Notes under the pieces: generated by a model
Databases searched by the model: none
What the model was told of the DNA's origin: nothing
What the model saw: only the letters and a program-made list of their open reading frames with translations
Translations under genes and position numbers: made by a program
In this document: in pieces, positions 55,938-64,000 of the stretch
Layout of the letters: every line of letters begins with the position of its first letter
Numbering within the stretch: the first letter of the stretch is position 1
DNA from: Janthinobacterium sp. J1-1
GTDB lineage: Bacteria; Pseudomonadota; Gammaproteobacteria; Burkholderiales; Burkholderiaceae_D
Assembly: GCF_030944405.1 (NCBI RefSeq)
Contig: NZ_CP132339.1
Coordinates: 248,001-312,000, forward strand
Reading direction: 5' to 3'
Length of the DNA stretch: 64,000 nucleotides

Positions 55938-57649
55938 GCGGTGTCTCCGGTGGGGTAGTGGGCGGCGATCGGCAACTGGCGGCCGCTGCCAAAGGCGCGC
56001 GATCGCACGCGGATGATGGGCGCCGCCTGGCGCCGCTTGTATTCATTGCGCGCCACCATGCCGAGGATGCGCGTGACCAGGCGGCGGCCTTCCTCGCTCT
56101 CGCGCAGCTGGCCGACAAAGGCCAGCGCCTGCGCGCTTTCCGGCGCCGGCAGGCGGTTGCCCTCGATATGCCATTTTAAAATTTCATCGAGCACGGGGTA
56201 GGGCGGCAGGCTGTCGGTGTCGCGCTGGCCCGGCGCCAGTTCCGCCGACGGCGGCTTGTCGAGCACGGCGACGGGGATCAGCTCGCGCCCCGCGCTGGCG
56301 TTCACATGGCGCGACAGGGCAAATACTTCCGTCTTGTACAGGTCGCCGATCAGACCCAGGCCGCCGTTGGTATCGCCATACAGGGTGCAGTAGCCGACCG
56401 AGATTTCGCTCTTGTTGCCAGTGGTCAGCAGCAGCGCGCCAAACGCGTTCGAGTATTCCATCAATATCGTGCCGCGCACGCGGGCCTGCAGGTTTTCCAG
56501 TGGCAGGCCGGCCAGTTTGCCGTCGAACGCGGCCGCATAACCGCTTTCATAGTGCGCCACGATGTCGCGGATCGGGTGCGTCAGCAGGGTGATGCCCAGG
56601 TTGGCGCACAGGGCCACCGAATCGGTGACGGAGCCGGCGCTGGAAAACACCGACGGCATGGTGATGCCAATGACATTCTCGGCCCCCAATGCTTCGACGG
56701 CCAGCGCCAGGGTCAGCGCCGAATCGATGCCGCCCGAGCAGCCGACGACGACCTTTGTAAACTTGCAGCGGCGCGCATAGTCGCGCAAACCCAGCACGAT
56801 CTGGCGGCGCGCGAATTCCACCGCGGGGATGCCGTCCACATCAGGCACGGGAAACGGCTGGCCATCGGGCTGGCGGAACTGGCCGCCCTCGAAGCGCAGC
56901 AATTGAAAATCTTCCACGAAGCGGGCCGCCTCGAACTGCACCCCGGCCTGCGGCGAGATGGCGAACGAGGCGCCGTCGAACACCAGCTGGTCGTGGCCGC
57001 CGACCTGGTTGACGAACAGCAGCGGCAGCTCCAGGCGGCGGCAGGCGGCGCCGAACACGGCGTGGCGCAGCGCGCGCTTGCCGATATCGGACGGGCTGGC
57101 GTTGATGCTGACCACCAAGTCGGGCCGCGCCGCCTGCAGCGAGGCGAACGGATTGACGGCGTAGGCCTTGCCTTCGTCGTTCCAGCCGTCTTCGCAGATC
57201 ATGAAGCCCACCTTGTGGCCGGCCACCTCCAGGGTGCAGGCCACCGGTGGCCCCGCCTCGAAATGGCGGCCCTCGTCGAAGATGCCGTAGGTGGGCAACA
57301 ACTGCTTGTAGTATTCGGCGACGATCTGGCCGTTCCGGATCGCCAGCAGCGCGTTGTGCAAGGGCTTGCCAGGGCCGGGGTTGGGCCGCGCCGTCCCGAG
57401 CACGGTGACCAGCGCCGGCCAGCGTTTTGATGCCTGCAGCACCGTCTGCAGCGCCGCGTCCATGCTGCGCAAGAAGGCGGCATCCTCGAACAGGTCGCCC
57501 GGGTAATAGGCGCTCAAGGTCAGCTCGGAAAATACCACCATCTGCGCGCCACCGTCGCTGGCGCGGCGCATCTGGTCGAGGACGGCGGCGGTGTTGGCGT
57601 CGAAATCGCCGATGGTGAAATTGCGCTGGGCGATGGCAATCGTAAGCAT
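55934..57649 (-). CDS. nadE: Glutamine-dependent NAD+ synthetase
   Basis: Last step of NAD synthesis: amidation of deamido-NAD with ammonia from glutamine. The 571-residue protein has an N-terminal nitrilase-type amidotransferase domain with triad E42, K115, C152 (MICEDGW) and a C-terminal synthetase domain with the P-loop SGGIDS (305-310) and GNKSEISVGYCTLYGD. Start ATG at 57649 is preceded by AGGA. Co-translated with nadM. Two-domain length is typical for the glutamine-using form, so no separate amidase is needed. Confidence 0.95.
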   Translation of the reverse strand: MLTIAIAQRNFTIGDFDANTAAVLDQMRRASDGGAQMVVFSELTLSAYYPGDLFEDAAFLRSMDAALQTVLQASKRWPALVTVLGTARPNPGPGKPLHNALLAIRNGQIVAEYYKQLLPTYGIFDEGRHFEAGPPVACTLEVAGHKVGFMICEDGWNDEGKAYAVNPFASLQAARPDLVVSINASPSDIGKRALRHAVFGAACRRLELPLLFVNQVGGHDQLVFDGASFAISPQAGVQFEAARFVEDFQLLRFEGGQFRQPDGQPFPVPDVDGIPAVEFARRQIVLGLRDYARRCKFTKVVVGCSGGIDSALTLALAVEALGAENVIGITMPSVFSSAGSVTDSVALCANLGITLLTHPIRDIVAHYESGYAAAFDGKLAGLPLENLQARVRGTILMEYSNAFGALLLTTGNKSEISVGYCTLYGDTNGGLGLIGDLYKTEVFALSRHVNASAGRELIPVAVLDKPPSAELAPGQRDTDSLPPYPVLDEILKWHIEGNRLPAPESAQALAFVGQLRESEEGRRLVTRILGMVARNEYKRRQAAPIIRVRSRAFGSGRQLPIAAHYPTGDTA

Positions 57650-57744
57650 GGTGTTCCTTCGGCAGAAATACGTGGAGACGCTATCGTGCCTGAAAACGGA
57701 CAAATGGTACTGATGCAATCGTGCAAGAGCATGCCGCTCCTGAT

Positions 57745-57760
57745 TGTTTCACGTGAAACG
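57745..57760. other. Candidate chromosomal parS (ParB-binding) site
   Basis: TGTTTCACGTGAAACG holds the full 14-bp palindrome GTTTCACGTGAAAC and matches the bacterial parS consensus at 15 of 16 bases. It lies in the non-coding gap between the MscS gene and nadE, and is nested in longer arms GCTCCTGAT / ATCAGGAGC (57736-57744, 57763-57771). No parA/parB genes are in the window. Confidence 0.65.
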
Positions 57761-57787
57761 TGATCAGGAGCGGGGCAGGGATGGGCC

Positions 57788-60244
57788 TCAGGCGCCCAGC
57801 GGCGGGGCGGACGGCGATGGCGCCGAAGGGGCGGCGGCCGAAATGGCCGGCGCTTCGAGCTGCGTCGGCAAGGCGCTCAGTATCATGGTGTTCGGCTTGG
57901 CGATCGAGATCTCGGCGGCATCGAGGCGCTTGAGCAGTTCGAACAGCAGGGCGCTGCGGATACCCGACGTCAGGCGCGGCGAGGAGGCAAAGCCGGTGGC
58001 GTTGAACAGCAGGTTGCCATTGTCGATGCCGTCGAGCTGCACGCTGGGCGCCGGTGTGTCGAGCACATCATGGTTGTCGACAAACACGCCCAGGATCAGC
58101 GCGCGCGCCGCTTCCGCATCGGTGCCCAGCGGCAGCGGCAGCTTGACCTGCACCAGGCCCAGCGGGCTGGCGTGGGTGACGTTGCGCACCGTCTTGGTAA
58201 TGAATTCCGAGTTCGGCACGATCACCGTCGAGCGGTCGCCCATCTGGATTTCGGTGGCGCGCACATTGATGCGGCGGATATCGCCTTCGACGCCACCCAG
58301 CGAGACCCAGTCGCCCACTTTGACGGGGCGTTCGGCCAGCAAAATCAAACCCGACACAAAGTTCTGCACCACCGCCTGCAGGCCGAAACCGATACCAACC
58401 GACAGGGCCGACGCCACCCATGCGATGCGTTCCAGCCCGATGCCGGCCGACGACAGCGCCAGCGCCACGGCGATGATCGCGCCGACATAGCCGAACAGGG
58501 TCAGGAACGAGGTCTGCATGCCCGAATCGAGATTGGTGGTCGGCAAGTAGCTGTTTTGCAGCCAGCGCTTGAAAAAGCCCACGCCGATATAGCCGACCAG
58601 CAGCACCAGCAAGGCCTGGATCACGGAGCCGGGGCGGATCGCCACTTCGCCGATGGCCAGGCCATCCTGCAACTTGCCCAGGCGCTGGAACAGTTCGGCC
58701 GGCCCTTCACCGAACGGCGCCAGCAGCAGCATCAGCATCAGCAGCACGATCAGGGCGCGGCCCAGGCCCGACAGCAGCACGGCCGCCTGGTCGCGCGCCT
58801 TCGGCGTGGCCAGCACCGGGTTGCTCGAGTCCGGCGGCGGCGGGCGCGAAGCGAGCAACATGCACACATCGTCGACCAGCACCGTCAGCAGGTAGGTGGT
58901 GCAGACCACCACCATGATCCAGGTGATCTGCTTGGTGACAAAGCTGCCGAAGGCCACATAACCGACCAGCAGGCTGATCAGGCTCACCGCCAGCGCCAGC
59001 CACAGCACCACCACCACGCAGCGCAGCCACAGCGGCGTGACGGGCGAATCCGGGTCGGCGGCGCGCACCTGGCGCCAGCAGCGTTCGGCGCGCAGCAAGC
59101 CGTAGGCCACCGTAATGCTCAGCACCAGCGCGACGATGCAGTTGACCGCCACCGCCGTCGACAAGCCCGTATTGATGACGATGGAGACGCGCTCGGCAGC
59201 CCATACCAGCACCATCACCAGCGCGAACACGGTCGGGTAGCGGCCCATGCGCGCCGCCAGCGCGTCGGACAGCGGCAGCAGGCGCCACGAGGTGCGGTTC
59301 GGCGACAGCAGGGCGTGGCCGAGCCCGGCCGTGAAACCGGCAAAGCAGATCACGCCGACCAGGCTGCCAAGGAACACGCTGGTCTTGTCCGACAGGTTGC
59401 CGCTCCAGCGCATGCCGAAGGCCAGCAGCTCGGCCACCAGGCCCGGCGTGGCCAGCGCCAGCACCAGCACGGCCAGCGCATGCAGCGAGCGGCGCAGCCG
59501 GCCGTGCGGCACGCGGGTCGAGGTCAGCATCAGCAGATGGCGCGAGATCCACACGCTGGCCGCCAGCAGCAGCACGATGCAGACAAAGATGATGGCCCAT
59601 ACCGAGACCGGCGTGGCGCGCGCCGCATCGACCAGCTCCTGTCCCAGGTTTTGCAGGCGCATGCGGGTCTGCGGCCATTCGGCGTGCAGCTGCTTCCAGA
59701 AGGCGCCGGCCAGGATCGACGAGGTCCGCTCGCCCAGGCGCGCCTGCAGCTGCGCGCGGCGCACCGTGGTCACTTGCTCCGAAGCTTGCGCCGCTTCCAC
59801 CGACAACAGCCGCGCCAGCTTCACCTGTGAGTCGAGCTCGCTGCTGCTGTGATCGAGCTGCTTGCGCTGCTCGGCCACGTCGGGCGCGTCCTTGGCGCCG
59901 GCGGCAGGCTTGCCCAGCTCGGCCAGGCGTGCCTGCACCCCGGCCAGCTGCGGTTCGATATCGGCCGCCACCTTGTCGGCCTCGGCGCTGGCGGCCAGCG
60001 CATCGGCCTTCATTTGCGACAGCGCCGCGTCCGGCACATCGGCCTCGCCGTCCAGGGTCTTCTGGATCGTGGTGATCTGCTTGCGCAAGGTGTCGAGGCG
60101 CTGGTCGACCGTGGCGGCGTCGTCATCGGCCTGGGCCCAGGCGGGACTGGCGCCAAATGACAAGGCCAGCAGCAGTGCCAGCAAAAAAGGAAGGAATAGC
60201 GTGGAAGGCCGTCGGTAGCGGCGGAAAAGGGAAAAAGAAATCAT
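57788..60244 (-). CDS. Large MscS-family mechanosensitive channel (DUF3772)
   Basis: Membrane protein of about 818 residues. Signal peptide (LFLPFLLALLLALSF, cleavage near AWA-QADDD), periplasmic helical DUF3772-like region with heptad character (TLRKQITTIQKTLDGE), about eleven helices, and a C-terminal MscS pore and beta domain (GIGFGLQAVVQNFVSGLILL, GDWVSLGGVEGDIRRINVRAT, IVPNSEFITKTVRN, quoted in pieces). Likely an osmotic safety valve. The ATG at 60244 is chosen because it starts the signal peptide; in-frame ATGs further upstream (60298, 60346) would add an unlikely leader. Not in an operon with its neighbours. Confidence 0.88.
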   Translation of the reverse strand: MISFSLFRRYRRPSTLFLPFLLALLLALSFGASPAWAQADDDAATVDQRLDTLRKQITTIQKTLDGEADVPDAALSQMKADALAASAEADKVAADIEPQLAGVQARLAELGKPAAGAKDAPDVAEQRKQLDHSSSELDSQVKLARLLSVEAAQASEQVTTVRRAQLQARLGERTSSILAGAFWKQLHAEWPQTRMRLQNLGQELVDAARATPVSVWAIIFVCIVLLLAASVWISRHLLMLTSTRVPHGRLRRSLHALAVLVLALATPGLVAELLAFGMRWSGNLSDKTSVFLGSLVGVICFAGFTAGLGHALLSPNRTSWRLLPLSDALAARMGRYPTVFALVMVLVWAAERVSIVINTGLSTAVAVNCIVALVLSITVAYGLLRAERCWRQVRAADPDSPVTPLWLRCVVVVLWLALAVSLISLLVGYVAFGSFVTKQITWIMVVVCTTYLLTVLVDDVCMLLASRPPPPDSSNPVLATPKARDQAAVLLSGLGRALIVLLMLMLLLAPFGEGPAELFQRLGKLQDGLAIGEVAIRPGSVIQALLVLLVGYIGVGFFKRWLQNSYLPTTNLDSGMQTSFLTLFGYVGAIIAVALALSSAGIGLERIAWVASALSVGIGFGLQAVVQNFVSGLILLAERPVKVGDWVSLGGVEGDIRRINVRATEIQMGDRSTVIVPNSEFITKTVRNVTHASPLGLVQVKLPLPLGTDAEAARALILGVFVDNHDVLDTPAPSVQLDGIDNGNLLFNATGFASSPRLTSGIRSALLFELLKRLDAAEISIAKPNTMILSALPTQLEAPAISAAAPSAPSPSAPPLGA

Positions 60245-60504
60245 GCGGGTCCATCGGCTAAGTAAAAACAATCGGGGCAGGCGAAAAGCATCGGCCATGG
60301 CGGCAAGCGGTGTCGCGCAAAAAACAACTGTACGGTAAACAGGCACAGCCTAGCGCACTCTTGGGAGCAACAGCAGGATTTTTCAGCGGCATGCAAACAG
60401 CCTCGACCGCCAATTTAGTTGTCCTGGATCAATGAAAGGCAACTGCTGACTGTCATCATGGTTTTCCCTCATGGTCTCGTTCTGTACCTGGAGCTGTGGA
60501 AACG

Positions 60505-62331
60505 ATGGAACAACTGCTGCCCTATTTCGAACGTGAACTCGGCATCTTGCGACGTGCCTGCCGTCAGTTCGCGGAGCGCTATCCGCAACTGGCCGGCGAG
60601 TTACTGCTGATGGGCGAGTCCAGCGCCGATCCCAACATCGAGTTGCTGATACAGGCCAGCGCCTTGCTTACGGCGCGCGTCAGCAAACGCCTCGATGACG
60701 ACTACACAGACTTCACGGCGGCGCTGCTGGGCATGCTATATCCGCATTACCTGCGCCCGATGCCCTCGTATTCGGTCGCGCGCGTGGATTATGGCGACGC
60801 CAGGGCCAACGCCATCAACAGCGTGAGCGTGCTGCCGCGCGGCACTGAACTCAAATCGGGCAACGGCACCACGCCATGCAAGTTCAGGACTGCCTACCCG
60901 GTCGTGATCGCTCCCGTGGCCATTACCGAGGTCCGTTGCCAGGCACAGATCGACGCGCCGGCGGTGTGCGCCATACCGCCACAGGCAAGCGCGCATATCA
61001 GCATAGGCATCGCCAGCACATCGAATGCCGGCGCGCTGCAACAGCTGGCTTTGCCATCACTGCGCATCTTCATCGATGGCGAGCCGGCATTGCGTGCCAC
61101 ACTGCGCGACGCCTTGTTTCTGCGGACGCTGCGTGCCTGGGTCGAAATCGACGGCGACGGCCGCTGGCTGGCGCTCGATGACATTCCATTGGCCACCACC
61201 GGCTTTACGCCCGACGACGCTTTGCTACCGCATGAAACGGTACAGCAGCCGGCCTACAGGCTGCTGACCGAATACTTTGCCTACCCTGAAAAATTCAATT
61301 TTCTTGACCTTGACCTGGCCTCGTTACTGGCCCGCAGCACCGCGCCTTGCCATGGCGTGCGCCTGCATCTGATCCTGGCCGGCGTCAACGGCAATGGTTT
61401 ATTACGAACATTATCAAAAAATAATTTTCTACTTGGCTGCACGCCGGTCATCAACCTGTTCAGCCAGGCTGCCACACCGATCCGGCTCAACCACCGCAGC
61501 AGCGAATACCCCTTGCTGCCGGATCAACTGGCCGGCCCGGCTGGCGACATCTACAGCATTGACAGCGTGCACCGCGTGCCTGCGGCGCAACAGCGCGCGG
61601 CGCTGACTGAATATCTGCCCTTTTATTCGACACGCCATGGCCGTGCCGACAGCGGCCATTACTGGCTGGCGCGGCGCCATGACACCATGCTGGCGGCCAG
61701 TACCGGCCATGAACACAGCATCGCCTTTGTCGACCGTAATTTCGCGCCCGGCAACACTAATAACTGCACCATGTCGATCCGCCTCACGTGCAGCAACCGC
61801 GACACGCCAGCCACCTTGCACTATGGCTTGCCAGGCGGCGACCTGCGCGCCGACAGCGGCACCGGAAATTATCCGATCCGCTTTCTGCGCAAGCCGACCG
61901 CCACGCAGCGTTTCGCAAGCGGACGCGGCAAGGCGTGGGGTTTGATTGCCCATCTGGCACTGAATCACCGCTCGCTGTGCAACGACGGCCTGGATGCGTT
62001 TCTGGCCATGCTGCGTCTGTATGCCCAGCCTGGCAACACGCTGTCGCAGCGCCAGATCAACGGCATTGTCGGCCTCAGTCATTGCGCCGCCAGTGCCTGG
62101 CTGCATGACCAGCATGGCGCCGCCTATGTGAGGGGCGTAGAAATCAGCGTGACCCTCGATGAAAGTGCGTATGTCGGGGCCAGCATGCACGCCTTCATCG
62201 TGTTGCTCGATCATTTTTTTGGCCAGTATGTCCACCTGAACAGTTACACCCAGGTGGTGGCCCTGTCCCATTCCTCCGGGAAGGAGTTGCTACGATGCCT
62301 GCCTCGCAACGGCGCCCTGCCGCTGGTGTAA
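60505..62331 (+). CDS. tssF: Type VI secretion baseplate subunit TssF
   Basis: Baseplate wedge protein (VasA/ImpG family) of 608 residues that, with TssG, TssE and TssK, docks the contractile tail to the membrane complex. N-terminal hallmark LLPYFERELGILRRACRQFAERYP (given as LLPYFEREL ... FAERYP) and the AHLALNHRSL and REFGRFLD-like late parts are recognisable. A GTG at 60496 three codons upstream is also possible. It begins a plus-strand unit; no T6SS gene precedes it, only the opposite-facing MscS gene. GC content dips locally around 61390-61440. Confidence 0.92.
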   Translation: MEQLLPYFERELGILRRACRQFAERYPQLAGELLLMGESSADPNIELLIQASALLTARVSKRLDDDYTDFTAALLGMLYPHYLRPMPSYSVARVDYGDARANAINSVSVLPRGTELKSGNGTTPCKFRTAYPVVIAPVAITEVRCQAQIDAPAVCAIPPQASAHISIGIASTSNAGALQQLALPSLRIFIDGEPALRATLRDALFLRTLRAWVEIDGDGRWLALDDIPLATTGFTPDDALLPHETVQQPAYRLLTEYFAYPEKFNFLDLDLASLLARSTAPCHGVRLHLILAGVNGNGLLRTLSKNNFLLGCTPVINLFSQAATPIRLNHRSSEYPLLPDQLAGPAGDIYSIDSVHRVPAAQQRAALTEYLPFYSTRHGRADSGHYWLARRHDTMLAASTGHEHSIAFVDRNFAPGNTNNCTMSIRLTCSNRDTPATLHYGLPGGDLRADSGTGNYPIRFLRKPTATQRFASGRGKAWGLIAHLALNHRSLCNDGLDAFLAMLRLYAQPGNTLSQRQINGIVGLSHCAASAWLHDQHGAAYVRGVEISVTLDESAYVGASMHAFIVLLDHFFGQYVHLNSYTQVVALSHSSGKELLRCLPRNGALPLV

Positions 62332-63314
62332 TCGATCAATTGCTGGCCGAACCGCAGCGCTTCGAATTTTTTCAGGCGGTGCACTTGATCGAGCTGTGGC
62401 TGCGCCAAAACGGTCTCGATCCGGATGGCGACTATCTGCGCTTTCGCAATCGCATGTCGCTGTCGTTTCCAGCGGCGCAGATCGACAGCCTGCAAACGCC
62501 GGCCGGCATGGGCGAAGCCTGCACCTTGCTGGCCGCGCTGCGGTCGTCAGACTTGCATCAGATCGATCTGACTCCAGCCTTTATGGGTTTTCTTGGAGGC
62601 AATGGCGTATTGCCCCTGCATTACACGCAGCGCCTGGCAGAGCATGAGGCGGACAGCAAGAGCGATGGCCCGCGTGCCTTTTTCGACCTGTTTTCACACC
62701 GCGCGGTGGCCCTTTTTTACCAGGCTTGGCAGCACCATCGCCTCGACGCGCTACAGGACGTACGGGGCGAGGATACCTTGCTGCCGCTGCTGCAGGCGCT
62801 GGCCGGCGCGCCGGCGGAAACGCCGGACGCCCGCATCGCCCGGTATGCGGTGCAATGGCGTGCCAGAAGCATGCCGGCCGACATCATGGCCAGCGTGCTG
62901 GCCGACTATTTTGGCGTAACCGTCCACGTCCAGCCGCTGGTAGGTCATTGGCAAGACGTCCCGATGCACGACCAGGCGCAACTGGGCGTGGCACACGTAT
63001 CCCTTGGCGCGGGAGTGCTGCTCGGCAAGCGCCTGTACAGCCGCGACAGCCTGGTGCGCGTGCGCATCGGCCCGCTCGAACACTATATGTTCGAGCAACT
63101 CCTGCCCGGCGCCCCGGCGTCGCTGGCACTGAAGGACATGCTGGGCAAATTTTGCGGCGCGGGCCTGACGTTTGAAATCGAGTTGGTGCTGCGCCGGCAG
63201 GACGTGCAAGGCATCACCCTGGGCGGCGCTGCTCGCCTGGGCAATCACGCGTTTTTGTGCATTGTGCCGGAAACCCGGGACCGCGACGACCTGTGCTATC
63301 TGCTGCAACCGTAG
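62295..63314 (+). CDS. tssG: Type VI secretion baseplate subunit TssG
   Basis: Second wedge protein (VasB/ImpH family), 339 residues, partner of TssF. Typical features are the N-terminal EPQRFEFFQAVHLIE, RFRNRMSLSFPAAQI, GFLGGNGVLPLHYTQRL and FFDLFSHRAVALFYQAW. The start overlaps tssF by 37 bp, with AAGGAG 9 bp before it, so the two proteins are translated together. In most clusters tssH (clpV) comes next; here a small ORF and an immunity-like gene follow instead. Confidence 0.93.
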   Translation: MPASQRRPAAGVIDQLLAEPQRFEFFQAVHLIELWLRQNGLDPDGDYLRFRNRMSLSFPAAQIDSLQTPAGMGEACTLLAALRSSDLHQIDLTPAFMGFLGGNGVLPLHYTQRLAEHEADSKSDGPRAFFDLFSHRAVALFYQAWQHHRLDALQDVRGEDTLLPLLQALAGAPAETPDARIARYAVQWRARSMPADIMASVLADYFGVTVHVQPLVGHWQDVPMHDQAQLGVAHVSLGAGVLLGKRLYSRDSLVRVRIGPLEHYMFEQLLPGAPASLALKDMLGKFCGAGLTFEIELVLRRQDVQGITLGGAARLGNHAFLCIVPETRDRDDLCYLLQP

Positions 63315-63345
63315 CAATCCCTTGTTCGTGACCTAAGGAGCACAC

Positions 63346-63396
63346 ATGGCCAAGCCCCCCAGTACACGATCCCACTTGCCGCAGGAGCGCGCATGA
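63346..63396 (+). CDS. 16-codon ORF coupled to the Tli4-like gene
   Basis: ATG at 63346 follows AAGGAG by six bases and opens 16 codons (MAKPPSTRSHLPQERA) whose TGA overlaps the ATG of the next gene. No domain can be assigned. It could be a leader peptide that couples translation, the remnant of a lost gene, or chance; the strong ribosome site argues against pure chance. Product existence is unproven. Confidence 0.4.
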   Translation: MAKPPSTRSHLPQERA

Positions 63397-64000
63397 AACG
63401 CACTCTGCACAATATCACGCCGCGCCAGCAGGCCCTTATCGTCTGTGTGACCCTGAGCCTGCTCGTTGGCGCGTATTCCATCCGCAGTTTCCACGATCTG
63501 ATCAAGGTGCAAACGATGACGCAAACCATGAAAACCATGTGCGTGGGCCGCTTCCTGATCGACGTGCCGGTTGACGCGCCCGTCTCGTTCCGGCCCGCCT
63601 TTCTGTCGGGCTGGACCATTTCAACCAGGATCGACGAAACCGACCAGCAGTTTGCCGAGCGCCTGGCGGCCAAGGAAGCGGAGTTGAGAGCGGCCAGGAA
63701 TGAAAAAGGCTGGGAAAGCCTGGAAACAGTGCTGCCCGTCAGGCATGACATGGTGCAAGGCAAGGTATTTGTATTTGACCGCACCTGGTCGCATTTCTTT
63801 GAAGACGGAAAACGCATGGAAACGCAAGCCGCCGCCGTCCATGGCTATATCCGCACCGGCCAGACCAGCCTCGATTTTACTGCCAGATACCTCAACACCG
63901 AGGACGCCAGGGAACTCGCTCAACTGGTCACCCAGGTGCGCGCCCTGAAGGAGGGAGAAGTTCCCACTGCCCCCGGTTTTTGCTTCGGCCGCGCCATGCT
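63393..64000 (+). CDS. T6SS immunity protein, Tli4 family (5' part, runs off window)
   Basis: Open frame of 202 codons continuing past the end of the window. N-terminal transmembrane anchor or signal (QALIVCVTLSLLVGAYSI, about 13-30), then TMCVGRFLIDVPVDAPVSFRP, the conserved opening of Tli4-type proteins that protect against phospholipase effectors delivered by T6SS. GCAGGAGCGC just upstream offers a ribosome site. Placement directly after tssG agrees with a T6SS role, but the matching effector (a Tle4-like lipase or a VgrG) is not in view. Assignment is by family resemblance from memory. Confidence 0.75.
   Translation, partial: MKRTLHNITPRQQALIVCVTLSLLVGAYSIRSFHDLIKVQTMTQTMKTMCVGRFLIDVPVDAPVSFRPAFLSGWTISTRIDETDQQFAERLAAKEAELRAARNEKGWESLETVLPVRHDMVQGKVFVFDRTWSHFFEDGKRMETQAAAVHGYIRTGQTSLDFTARYLNTEDARELAQLVTQVRALKEGEVPTAPGFCFGRAM

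Noticed and set aside
58070..59830. Open frame of 586 codons on the plus strand
   Set aside because: Antisense to the MscS gene; Gln/His/Arg-rich and without ribosome signals or family motifs.

Overview
The window reads as a chromosomal segment of a GC-rich betaproteobacterium of the order Burkholderiales, most likely Oxalobacteraceae (Janthinobacterium/Massilia-like). This assignment is inference from gene content, codon use and protein flavour; there is no rRNA or tRNA here to confirm it. Coding density is high and almost every gap is under 300 bp. About 55 genes are supported.

Layout. 1-2.8 kb: end of a cbb3 oxidase assembly cluster (ccoG, fixH) facing an FNR-type oxygen sensor. 3-6 kb: a large hybrid sensor kinase. 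6.1-9.1 kb: molybdate uptake operon modA-modB-modC-modE (minus strand) with a clear ModE operator. 9.2-11.9 kb: a two-gene DNA-repair operon (radical SAM/HhH protein plus DUF4130-UdgX fusion) directly behind a textbook LexA box. 12.0-13.4 kb: an AlbA/Schlafen-type ATP-binding gene broken by one in-frame amber codon. 13.4-14.4 kb: an SBF-like transporter. 14.5-25.6 kb: a complete L-rhamnose locus of the Rhizobium type, with rhaI-rhaD on the minus strand and rhaR-rhaS-rhaT-rhaP-rhaQ-rhaU-rhaK on the plus strand. 25.8-29.8 kb: a BON-domain protein and a glrK-qseG-glrR (qseEGF) signalling operon. 30.0-32.9 kb: a PreP-like M16 metallopeptidase.

32.9-34.2 kb holds an intact IS110-family element of the IS621 type, inserted exactly at the foot of a genomic palindromic repeat. 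Its 235-bp leader can be read as a bridge RNA whose target and donor guides match the observed flank and element ends. 34.2-40 kb: a VOC protein, then an AraC regulator divergent from a TonB receptor, a methyltransferase and an RhtX/FptX-like permease around a Fur box (iron/siderophore module). 40-43.1 kb: SDR, LysR and MFS genes. 43.1-49.9 kb: a cysteine-cluster regulator divergent from a DUF2165-MFP-RND-OMF efflux operon. 50-55 kb: small hypothetical genes, an MFS exporter with a divergent LysR, and a stress-type protein. 54.9-57.6 kb: nadE-nadM (NAD biosynthesis). 57.7 kb: a candidate parS site. 57.8-60.2 kb: a large MscS channel. 60.5-64 kb: T6SS baseplate genes tssF-tssG, a 16-codon coupled ORF and the 5' part of a Tli4-like immunity gene running off the end.

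A family of palindromic intergenic repeats (core GTCGG(A/G)TTA...TAA(C/T)CCGACCTAC) occurs at four places, each at the 3' end of a gene. One copy supplies the modE stop codon and one is the IS110 target.
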